Shown: positions 1 through 7,651, numbered from the stretch's first letter. The stretch: 64,000 nt of DNA from Frigoribacterium faeni (GCF_011761235.1 NZ_JAAOYW010000002.1:124001-188000), one strand, 5' to 3'. Notes: generated from the sequence alone by a model not told the origin. Translations and numbers: made by a program.

Positions 1-37
1 GCGTCTACCGACTCTCCGCGCGCGGTGGTGCCGTGTC

Positions 38-502
38 TCAGGTCAGCAGGTCCGCCTCCCAGTTGGTGCGCTGGATCTCGACGTCGAGCTCGCGCAGCTC
101 ACGGGCCGTGTCGTCGGCCCGGCGCCGCAGCTCGGAGACGGGCAGCGCGGCGAACTGGCGCAGCTCGCTGCGCAGCTGCCGGAACCCGCTCCCGGCGCCC
201 TGGGCGGCGTCGGCCGCCCCGGCGAGCAGGGAGTGCCTGGCCCGCAGCGTCTCGCGGCGGGCCAGCGCGGCGGTCATCGTGCGTCCGTCGGCGAGCAGCA
301 CGGAGGCGTTGGTCAGGTTGACGGCGACGACCAGCTCCTCGAGGCGGTCGAGCGACTGCGACACCTCGTCGACGAGGGCGGCGGCGTCCTCCGCGGGCTC
401 CTCGCCCTCCTGGTAGCGGGCGTTCTGGCGGATCCGCTCCTGCGCCTGCGCGACACGACGCTGCAGGTCGGCTCGGGTCATGAGGGCCTCGGCGAGCTTC
501 AT
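38..502 (-). CDS. DIP1984 family protein
   Basis: The 154-residue product resembles the DIP1984/septicolysin-like family of small, mostly helical actinobacterial proteins whose biochemical role is not established. It begins MKLAEALMTRADLQRRV and is rich in Arg, Glu, Leu and Ala with heptad-like spacing, so most of it should form long helices or a coiled coil; the central NLTNASVLLADGRTMTAAL segment is the family's conserved stretch. No signal peptide or membrane segment is visible. The ATG at 502 was chosen because a CAGGAT hexamer ends six bases upstream, as at many genes here; a longer in-frame reading upstream runs through a palindrome and is not credible. Transcribed divergently from the DUF427 gene. 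Family assignment is by recall of the motif pattern. Confidence 0.85.
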   Translation of the reverse strand: MKLAEALMTRADLQRRVAQAQERIRQNARYQEGEEPAEDAAALVDEVSQSLDRLEELVVAVNLTNASVLLADGRTMTAALARRETLRARHSLLAGAADAAQGAGSGFRQLRSELRQFAALPVSELRRRADDTARELRELDVEIQRTNWEADLLT

Positions 503-508
503 GGGCCC

Positions 509-514
509 ATCCTG
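509..514 (-). promoter_or_regulatory. Putative leaderless -10 (CAGGAT)
   Basis: On the minus strand CAGGAT is followed by six bases and the ATG at 502. The same hexamer at the same distance precedes the divergent gene at 678, which argues that both are real -10 elements of leaderless transcripts. Confidence 0.45.
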
Positions 515-528
515 CCAGCCCGGTCGGC

Positions 529-600
529 TCGAGGGCGGGTGTTCCGGGCCGAGGGCGGGTGCCGGCGGACCCGCCCTCGGCCCGGAACACCCGCCGTCGA
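529..600. repeat. Long imperfect palindrome, copy 1
   Basis: Two 32-base arms (529-560 and 569-600) pair with one mismatch around an 8-base GC loop. The core GTTCCGGGCCGAGGGCGGGT recurs in nearly identical form in the palindrome at 15904-15975. It lies between two divergently transcribed genes, so it is not a 3' terminator of either. It may be a member of a dispersed REP/BIME-like family or a regulatory site; which one cannot be told from this window. Confidence 0.85.
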
Positions 601-665
601 CGCAGGCGGCACGCGGCTGAGAGCGAAGGAGGCGGCGGCACGGCCGCCCGCCCAGCCACCGGGAG

Positions 666-671
666 CAGGAT
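666..671 (+). promoter_or_regulatory. Putative leaderless -10 (CAGGAT)
   Basis: CAGGAT followed by GTCGCC and the ATG at 678, a spacing of six bases, mirroring the divergent promoter at 509-514. Confidence 0.45.
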
Positions 672-677
672 GTCGCC

Positions 678-1172
678 ATGAGAGCGAAGCGCACCGAGCC
701 CGGGCCCGGCCAGGAATCCGTCTGGGACTACCCGCGTCCGCCCCGCGTCGAGGCGCGGTCCGAGCGCATCGTCGTGCGGCTCGGGGGCGAGGTCGTCGCG
801 GACACGACGAACGCCTTCCGCGTCCTCGAGACGAGCCACCCGCCGGTCTGGTACCTGCCGCGCGACGCCTTCGTCGAGGGCGCGCTCGCGCCCGGCGAGG
901 GCCGCAGCATGTGCGAGTTCAAGGGGACCGCCCGCTACGTGGACGTGCGGGGCGGCGGGACCACCGCCTCCTCGGCCGGCTGGACCTACCCGAGCCCGTG
1001 GCCCGGCTACGAGGTGCTCGCCGACCACGTCGCGCTGTACCCGAGCCGGATGGACTCGTGCGAGGTCGACGGCGAGGTCGTGCAGGCCCAGGACGGCGAC
1101 TTCTACGGCGGCTGGATCACGTCGACGGTGGTCGGCCCGTTCAAGGGCGCCCCCGGCACGCTGGGCTGGTAG
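678..1172 (+). CDS. DUF427 domain-containing protein
   Basis: The 164-residue cytosolic protein matches the DUF427 family, small beta-rich proteins of unknown activity that are common in actinobacteria. Family hallmarks visible are the early VWDYPRPPR segment, HPPVWYLPRDAF near residues 53-65, CEFKGTARYVDV near 78-90, and a C-terminal stretch with YPSRMDSCEVDGE near 121. Length is typical for a full single-domain member. The ATG at 678 is supported by the CAGGAT hexamer six bases upstream. It stands alone: divergent from the DIP1984 gene and convergent with the lysozyme-like gene that ends at 1233. No catalytic function should be inferred. Confidence 0.9.
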   Translation: MRAKRTEPGPGQESVWDYPRPPRVEARSERIVVRLGGEVVADTTNAFRVLETSHPPVWYLPRDAFVEGALAPGEGRSMCEFKGTARYVDVRGGGTTASSAGWTYPSPWPGYEVLADHVALYPSRMDSCEVDGEVVQAQDGDFYGGWITSTVVGPFKGAPGTLGW

Positions 1173-1232
1173 CCAGCGACGCCGCGGGGCCGCCGGCAGC
1201 GCGGCGACGCCGCCGACCCGCGGTGCGCGCGG

Positions 1233-1829
1233 CTACGACGCCGGGCTGGCCGTCAGCGCGGCGACGACGGTCTCGGCGTCGTCCCACCACCTCGTGTAGT
1301 GGTCGGGATCGGCGTTGACCTGCACGGCGTGGGCGGCCTGGGTGGGGGTCAGCTCCTTCCAGCCCGGGATGCGCACGAGCTTCGTGAAGAAGCTCGTCGC
1401 GGCCGTGTACGGGTCCATGCGCTGCTCGTAGGTGCCCCACTGGCCGTTGTCGCGCTGTTGGAACAGCCCGCGGCTGTCGGGCCCGACCTCGTCGCCGTGG
1501 TCGATGTTGCGCAGGCTCGACTCGCCCATCGCCGTCATGACGCCGATGGCCTGGGTGTGCGTGCCGATGCCCTGCGCCTTCGCCGCCTCCATGATCCAGG
1601 CGGCGTTGACCAGCCGGTCCTGGCAGTAGCCGGCGACGGGGCCGGCCGGCACGCTGATCGTGCCGACCACGACGGGCTCGACGTCGGGGCAGGTGACGCC
1701 GACCGCGACCGGCTCGGAGGGCTCGTCGGGCGTGCCGGCGAGCGAGGTCACGACCATGACGAGCGCCACGACGAGGGCGACGACGCCGCCGCAGAAGACG
1801 ACGGAGGCGGCGATCACGAGACGGCGCAC
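1233..1829 (-). CDS. Membrane-anchored lysozyme-fold protein
   Basis: The 198-residue protein has a short basic N terminus, one membrane segment at about residues 5-30 and an extracytoplasmic domain. That domain resembles the lysozyme/transglycosylase-like fold common in actinobacterial secreted proteins: AIGVMTAMGESSLRNIDHGD carries a candidate catalytic Glu near residue 103, followed by SRGLFQQR, WGTYEQRMDP and FFTKLVRIPGW. Two Cys near 47 and 69 could form a disulfide. A GTG at 1829 is the chosen start because GGGAG lies six bases upstream and the membrane segment then sits at the extreme N terminus. A TATCCT hexamer at 1879-1884 on the minus strand may be its -10. Peptidoglycan cleavage is inference; the domain may only bind or be inactive. 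Confidence 0.75.
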   Translation of the reverse strand: MRRLVIAASVVFCGGVVALVVALVMVVTSLAGTPDEPSEPVAVGVTCPDVEPVVVGTISVPAGPVAGYCQDRLVNAAWIMEAAKAQGIGTHTQAIGVMTAMGESSLRNIDHGDEVGPDSRGLFQQRDNGQWGTYEQRMDPYTAATSFFTKLVRIPGWKELTPTQAAHAVQVNADPDHYTRWWDDAETVVAALTASPAS

Positions 1830-1929
1830 GGCGGGCTCCCGGGGCGGTGACGAGGTCGGACGAGTCAGGACCCGACCGAGGATAGGGGCTCGCCCTGGAC
1901 GGACCCGGGAGGCCTGCCGAGGAGGCGGC

Positions 1930-2436
1930 CTAGACGAACTCGGACCGGTCGGCCAGGTAGGCGCGCAGCTCCCGCAGCTCGTCGGCGCCCTGCCCCCAGC
2001 GGACGTGCACGACGCCGTCGCGCAGCAGCAGCGGGTCGGCGGCTCCGCTCCGCAGCGACTCGGCGTCGAGCGGCAGGGGCACGTGCCCGAAGTTGACGAC
2101 CTCGCCCTCGGTGAACCGCCGCGACGCGGCACGGCGGGCGTCGCGGCGCTCCTCGACCGAGGCCGAGAGGTTCTGCTCGCGCTTCGGCTCGGTGGCGCGG
2201 GTGATCGAGCCGGTGGCCCAGGCCCGGCCGTCCCGGTCGAGCAGCAGGACGCCGAGGCGCCAGGCACGCCCCGCGGGCTGCATCGACGCCGAGGTGTGCA
2301 CGAGCAGCAGCCGGCGCGACGGCTTCACCGTCGCGAGGGCCTCGTCGCGCGCGTGCCGGGCGTCGAGGGCGGCGGCGGTGTCGCGCAGCAGCTGCGCGAG
2401 GTCGGCGGCGGCCGTGACGGCCTCGTCGTCGCTCAC
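1930..2436 (-). CDS. Conserved hypothetical protein
   Basis: I do not recognise this 168-residue soluble protein. It has a helical N-terminal third (MSDDEAVTAAADLAQLLRDT), then a beta-rich part with RRLLLVHTSASMQPAGRAWRLGVLLLDRDGRAWATG, an Arg-rich helix (RRDARRAASRRF), and a C-terminal helix ending YLADRSEFV. The TSASMQPAGRAWRLG stretch looks conserved but carries no catalytic signature I know. The GTG start at 2436 follows AGGAGG with four bases between, an occurrence of the AGGAGGCGC word discussed in the findings. It lies 43 bases after the UPF0303 gene on the same strand, so the two may be co-transcribed. Confidence 0.7.
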   Translation of the reverse strand: MSDDEAVTAAADLAQLLRDTAAALDARHARDEALATVKPSRRLLLVHTSASMQPAGRAWRLGVLLLDRDGRAWATGSITRATEPKREQNLSASVEERRDARRAASRRFTEGEVVNFGHVPLPLDAESLRSGAADPLLLRDGVVHVRWGQGADELRELRAYLADRSEFV

Positions 2437-2479
2437 CGCGCCTCCTCGGGGCCGTGTCGTGGGGTGGGGCTCGGGCAGG

Positions 2480-2959
2480 TCAGCTGTCGTAGCCGTGGTC
2501 GAGGAAGTCCTCGACGAGCTCGACGACGAGCGCGTGGTCGTCGGCCTGCGGCAGGCCCGACACGCCCACGGAGCCGACCACGCCGACGTTCCGCACGATG
2601 ACGGGGAACACCCCGCCGTGCGCGGCGTAGAGCGCGGTGTCGAGGCGGGACTTCTCGTCGAAGGTCGCGCCGTCGACGCGGAACTGCTCGCCGACGCGGA
2701 ACGAGCTCTTGCCGTACCGCTCGACGACGCGGGCCTTGCGGTCGAGCCACTCGTCGTTGTCGAGGCTCGTGCCGGGCAGCGCGGCGTGGAACGCCCGCTG
2801 TCGGCCGACGCGCACGGCGATCGTGACGGCGAGGCCGCGGCTGCGGGCGCCCGCGAGCACGTGGGCTCCGAGGTCGAGGGCCGTCTCGGCGGTGAAGCGA
2901 CGGAAGACGAGACGCTCCTCCTGCTCGGCGAGGGTGCGCAGCAGGGTGTCGTCGGTCAT
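2480..2959 (-). CDS. UPF0303 / GlcG-HbpS-like protein
   Basis: The 159-residue protein matches the UPF0303 branch of the GlcG/HbpS-like (DUF336) superfamily, some members of which bind or degrade haem; the function of this branch is unsettled. Typical features are the helical start EQEERLVFRRFTAETALDLG, LAVTIAVRVGRQRAFHAALPGTSLDND, the motif RKARVVERYGKSSF near residues 75-90, and the C-terminal ... GVFPVIVRNVGVVGSVGVSGLPQADDHALVVE. The start at 2959 has a clear GGAGG Shine-Dalgarno six bases upstream. The gene also has a TAGGCT hexamer about 47 bases upstream, so its transcript should carry a leader of roughly 40 bases, unlike most genes here. Confidence 0.88.
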   Translation of the reverse strand: MTDDTLLRTLAEQEERLVFRRFTAETALDLGAHVLAGARSRGLAVTIAVRVGRQRAFHAALPGTSLDNDEWLDRKARVVERYGKSSFRVGEQFRVDGATFDEKSRLDTALYAAHGGVFPVIVRNVGVVGSVGVSGLPQADDHALVVELVEDFLDHGYDS

Positions 2960-3005
2960 GGTGCCTCCGGGTCGTCGGGTCGAGCGGGCGTCGTCGCCTC
3001 CGTCG

Positions 3006-3011
3006 AGCCTA
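3006..3011 (-). promoter_or_regulatory. Putative -10 (TAGGCT) of UPF0303 gene
   Basis: TAGGCT on the minus strand lies 47 bases before the ATG at 2959, giving a leader of about 40 bases that carries the GGAGG ribosome binding site. Confidence 0.4.
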
Positions 3012-3049
3012 GACGGCAGCGCCGGGGGCGACGTCGAGGGGCCCTCGCC

Positions 3050-4276
3050 TCAGCGGCGACCGCCCGCGGCGGCGAGCTCGCTGCACTCGTCGCGGCCGAC
3101 GGCGCGGCAGTAGACGTCGGCGAGCTCGGCGGCCGACAGCGACCAGGGGTGCTCGACGGCGCGCTCGCGGGAGGCGCAGGCCAGGCGGGACCACAGCTCG
3201 CGGTCCGCGAGCAGCCGGGTCACGGTCGCGCCCCAGACGGCCGGGTCGCGCGTGTCGAGCACGACGCCCGTGACGCCGTCCACGACGGACTCGCGCAGGC
3301 CCCCCGAGGAGGCGGCGACCACGGGGACCCCGCTGGCCGCGGCCTCGAGGGCGATCAGCCCGTAGGTCTCGGAGTGCGACGGCACGAGCACGAGCCGCGC
3401 CTCGCGCAGCAGGCTCGCCAGGCCCTGACGGGTGCGCGGCCCGAGGAACCGCACGTCGAGGCCGGACCGGTCGGCCAGGGTGGCCAGCTCGCGCTCGTAG
3501 CCGGCGAACTCCGTGGAGGCGCCCCCTGCGATCACGAGCTCGGGACGCAGGTCGGCGGGCACCGCCGCGACGGCCTCGATCGCGAGGTCAGGGCCCTTGA
3601 GCGGCTCGAGGCGGCCGGCGACGACGACGGTCGGGCGCGACGACGTGCCCGTCTCGCCGGCCCCGAGCGGGCGGAACAGCGACGCGTCGACGCCGGGCAG
3701 CACGACCGCGACCCGGGCGGGGTCGCCGCCGAGGCGCGTCGTGACGGTGTCCGCCTCGGCGTGGCTGATGGCGACGACGGCGTCCGACTCGCGGGCCAGC
3801 ATCGCCTCGCCGGCCAGGCGCCCGGGGGACTCGGCCCGCTCGCCGTGCGAGAGCGGGGTGTCGTCGGCCGCGGCGATCGAGTGGAAGCTCTGCACGTGCG
3901 GGATGCCGCGGTCGCGGGCCACCGGCAGGGCGGCGACGCCGCTGAACCAGTGGTGCGAGTGGACGACGTCCCACGGCCCGAGCTCGGCCAGGCGCTCGCC
4001 GAACTCGGCGACGAACTCCTCGTGACGGCCCTTCGTGACCGGCTCGGCGGGCCCCGCGGCGACGAGGCGCAGCACGACGCCCGGCGCGAGGTCGACGACG
4101 TCGGGGCCGTCGGGCGACGACCGGCGCGTGAGGATCTCGACGTGGTGGCCGGCCGCGCCCAGCGCCTCCGCCTGGTTGCGCACGACGACGTTCATGCCGC
4201 CGACGTCGCCCGAGCCGGGCTCGGCGCCCGGCGAGGTGTGGAGCGAGACGAGCGCGATGCGGAGGGGTGAGGTCAC
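3050..4276 (-). CDS. GT4 family glycosyltransferase
   Basis: The 408-residue protein has the GT-B architecture of retaining GT4 enzymes. The N-terminal domain holds the glycine-rich GDVGGMNVVVRNQAEAL near residue 20, followed by VVHSHHWFSGVAA; the C-terminal nucleotide-sugar domain has VVVAGRLEPLKGPDLAIEA and the E-x7-E motif in PSHSETYGLIALEAAASG near residues 294-306. It resembles MshA-type and sucrose-phosphate-synthase-like GT4s, but the acceptor cannot be deduced. The GTG at 4276 was chosen over an upstream ATG because TACGCT ends six bases before it and the extra residues would be encoded by promoter DNA. It is divergent from ligD. Involvement in mycothiol or glycolipid synthesis is possible but unproved. 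Confidence 0.85.
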   Translation of the reverse strand: MTSPLRIALVSLHTSPGAEPGSGDVGGMNVVVRNQAEALGAAGHHVEILTRRSSPDGPDVVDLAPGVVLRLVAAGPAEPVTKGRHEEFVAEFGERLAELGPWDVVHSHHWFSGVAALPVARDRGIPHVQSFHSIAAADDTPLSHGERAESPGRLAGEAMLARESDAVVAISHAEADTVTTRLGGDPARVAVVLPGVDASLFRPLGAGETGTSSRPTVVVAGRLEPLKGPDLAIEAVAAVPADLRPELVIAGGASTEFAGYERELATLADRSGLDVRFLGPRTRQGLASLLREARLVLVPSHSETYGLIALEAAASGVPVVAASSGGLRESVVDGVTGVVLDTRDPAVWGATVTRLLADRELWSRLACASRERAVEHPWSLSAAELADVYCRAVGRDECSELAAAGGRR

Positions 4277-4282
4277 CGCCCG

Positions 4283-4288
4283 AGCGTA
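4283..4288 (-). promoter_or_regulatory. Putative leaderless -10 (TACGCT)
   Basis: TACGCT on the minus strand, six bases before the GTG at 4276; it decides that start. Confidence 0.5.
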
Positions 4289-4329
4289 CCCGTCGAGGCC
4301 CGTCCGGCCCCGCGCGGCCGCCGCGGGCA

Positions 4330-4335
4330 TACGGT
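4330..4335 (+). promoter_or_regulatory. Putative leaderless -10 (TACGGT)
   Basis: TACGGT followed by GAGGC and the ATG at 4341, divergent from the promoter at 4283-4288 and only 41 bases from it. Confidence 0.45.
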
Positions 4336-4340
4336 GAGGC

Positions 4341-5351
4341 ATGGCGAGCGAGGCGACGATGCTGCAGGTGGGCGACCGCGAGGTCCGGATCTCGAGCCCG
4401 GGCCGGGTGCTCTGGCCCGACCTCGGCGTGACGAAGCTCGACCTCGCCCGGTACCTCGCCGCCGTGGGCGACGCGTTCGTCCGGGCGAACGGCGACCGGC
4501 CCGTCTCGCTGCAGCGCTTCCCCGCCGGGGTCGACGGCGACGACTACTTCTCGAAGAACCCGCCGAGGGGCGCCCCCGACTACGTGCGGAGCGTCGAGGT
4601 CACCTACCCCAGCGGCCGCTCGCACCCCCAGCTCGTGATCGACGAGCCCGCGGCGGCCGTGTGGGCCGCGCAGATGAACACGGTCGTGTTCCACCCGTGG
4701 GCCTCCCGGGCCGAGACCAGCGACCTGCCCGACCAGTTGCGCATCGACCTCGACCCGCAGCCCGGCACCGACGTCGCGGACGCCGTGCCCGTGGCGCACG
4801 AGCTGCGCCGCGTGCTCGCCGACGCCGGCCTGACCGCGTTCGTCAAGACGAGCGGCAACCGAGGCCTGCACGTCTTCGCCCCGATCGAGCCGACGCGGGA
4901 GTTCCTCGACGTGCGGCACGCCGTCATCGCCGCCGCGCGCGAGCTCGAGCGCCGCCTGCCCGACGCCGTCACCACGAACTGGTGGAAGGAGGAGCGCGGC
5001 CGCCGCGTCTTCGTCGACTTCAACCAGGCGAACCGCGACCGCACCATGGCGGGCGCCTGGTCTCCCCGGGCGCTCGCCCGCGCCTCCGTGTCCACGCCCC
5101 TCGCCTGGGACGAGCTCGACGGGGTCGACCCCGGGGCGCACACCGTGCTCACCGTCCCCGGCCGCCTCGCCGCGACCGGCGACCCGTGGGAGCGGATGCA
5201 CGACGACCCCGGCACCGTCGACGAGCTGCTCTCGTGGTGGGAGCGCGACGTCGAGGCGGGCCTCGGCGAGCTGCCGTTCCCGCCCGACTTCCCCAAGATG
5301 CCCGGCGAGCCGCCGCGCGTGCAGCCGAGCCGCGCGAAGAAGCAGCCGTAG
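4341..5351 (+). CDS. ligD: LigD-type DNA primase/polymerase (NHEJ)
   Basis: The 336-residue protein is a stand-alone polymerase domain of the LigD family, an archaeo-eukaryotic-primase-like enzyme that adds nucleotides at double-strand breaks during bacterial non-homologous end joining. The metal-binding DxD lies in RIDLDPQPGTD near residues 133-141; other family blocks are VSLQRFPAGVDGDDYFSKNPP, FHPWASR, KTSGNRGLHVFAP near 170-180, and VFVDFNQANRDRT. No ligase or nuclease domain is fused, matching the split form common in actinobacteria. It converges with an ATP-dependent DNA ligase gene, the natural partner. No ku gene is present in the window, so whether a complete NHEJ system exists is unknown. 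Confidence 0.9.
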   Translation: MASEATMLQVGDREVRISSPGRVLWPDLGVTKLDLARYLAAVGDAFVRANGDRPVSLQRFPAGVDGDDYFSKNPPRGAPDYVRSVEVTYPSGRSHPQLVIDEPAAAVWAAQMNTVVFHPWASRAETSDLPDQLRIDLDPQPGTDVADAVPVAHELRRVLADAGLTAFVKTSGNRGLHVFAPIEPTREFLDVRHAVIAAARELERRLPDAVTTNWWKEERGRRVFVDFNQANRDRTMAGAWSPRALARASVSTPLAWDELDGVDPGAHTVLTVPGRLAATGDPWERMHDDPGTVDELLSWWERDVEAGLGELPFPPDFPKMPGEPPRVQPSRAKKQP

Positions 5352-5356
5352 GAGGC

Positions 5357-5380
5357 GCCGGTCCCGACCCCGGGACCGGC
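5357..5380. terminator. Bidirectional hairpin between ligD and the DNA ligase gene
   Basis: A perfect 9-bp stem (GCCGGTCCC / GGGACCGGC) with a six-base loop fills the 29-base gap between two convergent genes, abutting the stop codon of the ligase gene. No U-tract follows, which is usual in such GC-rich genomes. Confidence 0.65.
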
Positions 5381-6472
5381 TCAGGGGCGGACGAGCACCT
5401 CGCCGAGGTCGTAGGCCGCGGGCACCTCGAGCTGGTCGAAGCCGCACGAGCGGGCGTCCCGGTCGTCGCGCCAGCGCTGCACCTGCACGGTGTGCCGGAA
5501 CCGCTCGCCCTCCATCTGGTCGTACCGCACCTCGACGACGCGCTCGGGGCGCAGCGGCACGTACGAGACGTCCTTGCCCGACGAGAACCGGCTGCGGTCC
5601 GTCTCGGCGTGCGCCACGCCTCCGTCGTCGTCGCGCTGCACGAGGTCGGCGAGCTCGTCGACGAGCTCGAGGCGACGGGCGTCCGAGAACGCGGAGGCGC
5701 CTCCCACGTTCCGCAGCTCGCCGTCGGCGTCCCAGAGCCCGAGCAGCAGCGAGCCCACGCCCTGGCCGCTCTTGTGCACCCGGTAGCCGAGCACGACGCA
5801 GTCGGCCGTGCGGTGGTGCTTGACCTTGAGCAGCGTCCGCTTTCCGGGCGAGTAGGAGGCGGCGAGCGGCTTGGCCACGACGCCGTCGAGCCCGGCGCCC
5901 TCGAACTCGACCAGCCAGCGGCGGGCGACGTCGGCGTCGGTCGTCGTCCTGCTGAGGTGCAGGGGGGCCTCGACGCCCGCGAGCAGGCGCTCCAGGGCGG
6001 CGCGGCGCTCGCCGAAGGGGCGGTCGAGGAGGCTCTCGTCGCCCTCGGCCAGCAGGTCGAAGGCGACGAACGAGGCCGGGGTCTCGGCCGAGAGCGTCGC
6101 GATGCGCGAGGCCGCCGGGTGGATGCGCTGCGAGAGGGCGTCCCAGTCGAGCCGCTCGCCCCCGGCGCCGCCGCGGCGCAGGACGATCTCGCCGTCGAGC
6201 ACGCACGGGCCGGGCAGGAGGCCGGCGAGCGCCTCGACCAGCTCGGGGAAGTACCGGGTCAGCGGCTTCGAGCCGCGGCTGCCGATCTCGAGGTGCTCGC
6301 CGTCCCAGTAGACGAGGCCGCGGAAGCCGTCCCACTTCGGCTCGTACGACAGGCCGCCCTCGACGCTGTCGGCGTCGGGCACGGTCGCGACGGCCTTGGC
6401 GAGCATGGGGGTGATCGGCTGGTCGGCGGTGGGCACGGCAGCGGACGGGCTCGGGGTGCGTGGCGGCGTCAT
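5381..6472 (-). CDS. ATP-dependent DNA ligase
   Basis: The 363-residue protein is an ATP-dependent DNA ligase of the LigC/LigD type. The nucleotidyl-lysine is expected at Lys46 in YEPKWDGFRG (KWDG motif); further nucleotidyltransferase motifs are GSRGSKPLTRYFPE, LDGEIVLRR, FDLLAEG and GVVAKPLAASYSPGKRTLLKVKHH (motifs IV/V). The OB-fold follows with GLWDADGELRNVGGASAF and a C terminus containing VEVRYDQMEGERFRH. It seals nicks after AMP transfer and probably acts with the convergent LigD polymerase. ATG 6472 was chosen because CAGACT ends six bases upstream; the longer in-frame reading runs into a repeated palindromic region. Confidence 0.92.
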   Translation of the reverse strand: MTPPRTPSPSAAVPTADQPITPMLAKAVATVPDADSVEGGLSYEPKWDGFRGLVYWDGEHLEIGSRGSKPLTRYFPELVEALAGLLPGPCVLDGEIVLRRGGAGGERLDWDALSQRIHPAASRIATLSAETPASFVAFDLLAEGDESLLDRPFGERRAALERLLAGVEAPLHLSRTTTDADVARRWLVEFEGAGLDGVVAKPLAASYSPGKRTLLKVKHHRTADCVVLGYRVHKSGQGVGSLLLGLWDADGELRNVGGASAFSDARRLELVDELADLVQRDDDGGVAHAETDRSRFSSGKDVSYVPLRPERVVEVRYDQMEGERFRHTVQVQRWRDDRDARSCGFDQLEVPAAYDLGEVLVRP

Positions 6473-6478
6473 CGCCCG

Positions 6479-6484
6479 AGTCTG
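6479..6484 (-). promoter_or_regulatory. Putative leaderless -10 (CAGACT)
   Basis: CAGACT on the minus strand, six bases before the ligase ATG at 6472. Confidence 0.35.
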
Positions 6485-6508
6485 CTCGCTGCCGCGTGGC
6501 TGCGCACT

Positions 6509-6592
6509 GCACCGGGTCTCGTTCACCGCACCGGGTCTCGTGCACCGCACCGGGTCTGGACGCGGTGCGGTGCACGGGACCCGGTGCGGGGA
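6509..6592. repeat. 19-bp direct repeats with hairpin
   Basis: GCACCGGGTCTCG occurs at 6509 and 6528 and, with one change, at 6547 (period 19), and an inverted copy GACCCGGTGC lies at 6578-6587. Arms 6540-6551 and 6564-6575 also form a perfect 12-bp stem (GTGCACCGCACC) with a 12-base loop. The block sits after the stop of the MBL gene and before the ligase promoter, so it may terminate the former. Its nested structure recalls the palindromes at 529 and 15904, but the sequence differs. Confidence 0.75.
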
Positions 6593-6610
6593 GCTCGAGG
6601 AGGCGGCGGG

Positions 6611-7645
6611 TCAGCCCGGGAGGTCGGCGGCACGGCCCGCGGCGCGCAGGTGCCACTCGGTCTGTGCCAGGGCGGAGGCGAGGGGCAGGCCGCTCATCGA
6701 GCGCAGCCCGCCGCGCCAGCCCGTCATCGCCTCGGCGACCCGCCAGACCGACGGGCGGCGAGCGCCGGCGGCGAGCAGCCCGTCGAGGGCGGTGACGGCG
6801 TCGCGGGTGCGCTCCTCGCGGTGGGCGACCAGCGCCTCCGCCCGCTCGGCCAGGCCGGTGAACCGGTACTCGTGGCCGGGGCAGACCTCGAGGGCGTCGG
6901 CGCCCGGCCGGTCGAGCTCGGCGACGCGGGCGAGCGAGGCGAGCACGTCGTCGAGCGGGTTCGTCGCGGTGCGGCCGCCGAGGCCGATGCCGGGGTTGAC
7001 GGTCGGCAGCACGTGGTCGCCGGTGAAGACGAGGCGCTGCTCGGGCTCGACGAGGCACAGGTGCCCGGAGGTGTGCCCGGGCGTGTGCACCGCCCGCAGG
7101 CGACGCCCCGCGACCGGCAGCTCGTCGCCGTCGTCGAGCAGCAGGTCGGGGACGACGTCGACGAGGAGGCGCCCCGACCCCCACGAGGCGACCAGCGCCT
7201 CCTTCGCGTCGGCCGGCACCTGCCAGCGCTCGACGTCGGCGTCGGCGGCACGGGCGTCGTCCGGACGGGAGGCGAGCGCACGCTGCTCGGCGGGGTGCAT
7301 CGCGAGGCGGGCCCCCGTCGCCCGCCGCACCGCGTCGGCCGCGCCGAGGTGGTCGACGTGCAGGTGGGTGGCGACGATCAGGTCGACGTCGCCGAGCTCG
7401 TGGTCGATCTCGTGCAGCACGGCCCGCAGCCGCTCGATGGCGTCGGGGGAGGGCCAGCCCGGGTCGACGAGGACGAGGCGGCCGTCGGAGCCCTCGACGA
7501 GGTAGCCGAACGACGAGTCGGCGACGCCGGAGGTCGGCGGCGAGGTCAGCGACCAGACGCCGTGCCGCACCTCTTCGAACGGGGGCGTCGAGCCCGTGCG
7601 CAGCGCCTCGGCCTGCACGGCGCTGAGCGGGGCGGGAGCAGGCAC
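6611..7645 (-). CDS. MBL-fold metallo-hydrolase
   Basis: The 344-residue protein has the metallo-beta-lactamase fold with the zinc-binding THLHVDHLGA near residues 90-99, HTPGHTSGHL near 187, the Asp of FTGDHVLP near 208 and a late His in CPGHEYRF, a full ligand set for two metals. The C-terminal helical region (RDAVTALDGLLAAG..., WRGGLRSMSGLPLASALAQTEWHL) resembles the LACTB2-like C-terminal extension. The substrate is unknown; a thioester or nucleic acid phosphodiester is possible. The start is a GTG at 7645, placed six bases after a TAGGCT hexamer. A hairpin-forming repeat lies beyond its 3' end. Confidence 0.85.
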   Translation of the reverse strand: MPAPAPLSAVQAEALRTGSTPPFEEVRHGVWSLTSPPTSGVADSSFGYLVEGSDGRLVLVDPGWPSPDAIERLRAVLHEIDHELGDVDLIVATHLHVDHLGAADAVRRATGARLAMHPAEQRALASRPDDARAADADVERWQVPADAKEALVASWGSGRLLVDVVPDLLLDDGDELPVAGRRLRAVHTPGHTSGHLCLVEPEQRLVFTGDHVLPTVNPGIGLGGRTATNPLDDVLASLARVAELDRPGADALEVCPGHEYRFTGLAERAEALVAHREERTRDAVTALDGLLAAGARRPSVWRVAEAMTGWRGGLRSMSGLPLASALAQTEWHLRAAGRAADLPG

Positions 7646-7651
7646 CCGGCG

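Noticed and set aside
99-1028. Long minus-strand open frame of about 309 codons
   Set aside because: It overlaps the DIP1984 and DUF427 genes out of frame, crosses a palindrome, and has Arg/Pro/Gly composition typical of shadow frames in GC-rich DNA.
3588-7184. Minus-strand frame of nearly 1200 codons
   Set aside because: It spans four well-supported genes in other frames and shows only low-complexity Arg/Ala-rich sequence with no domain.
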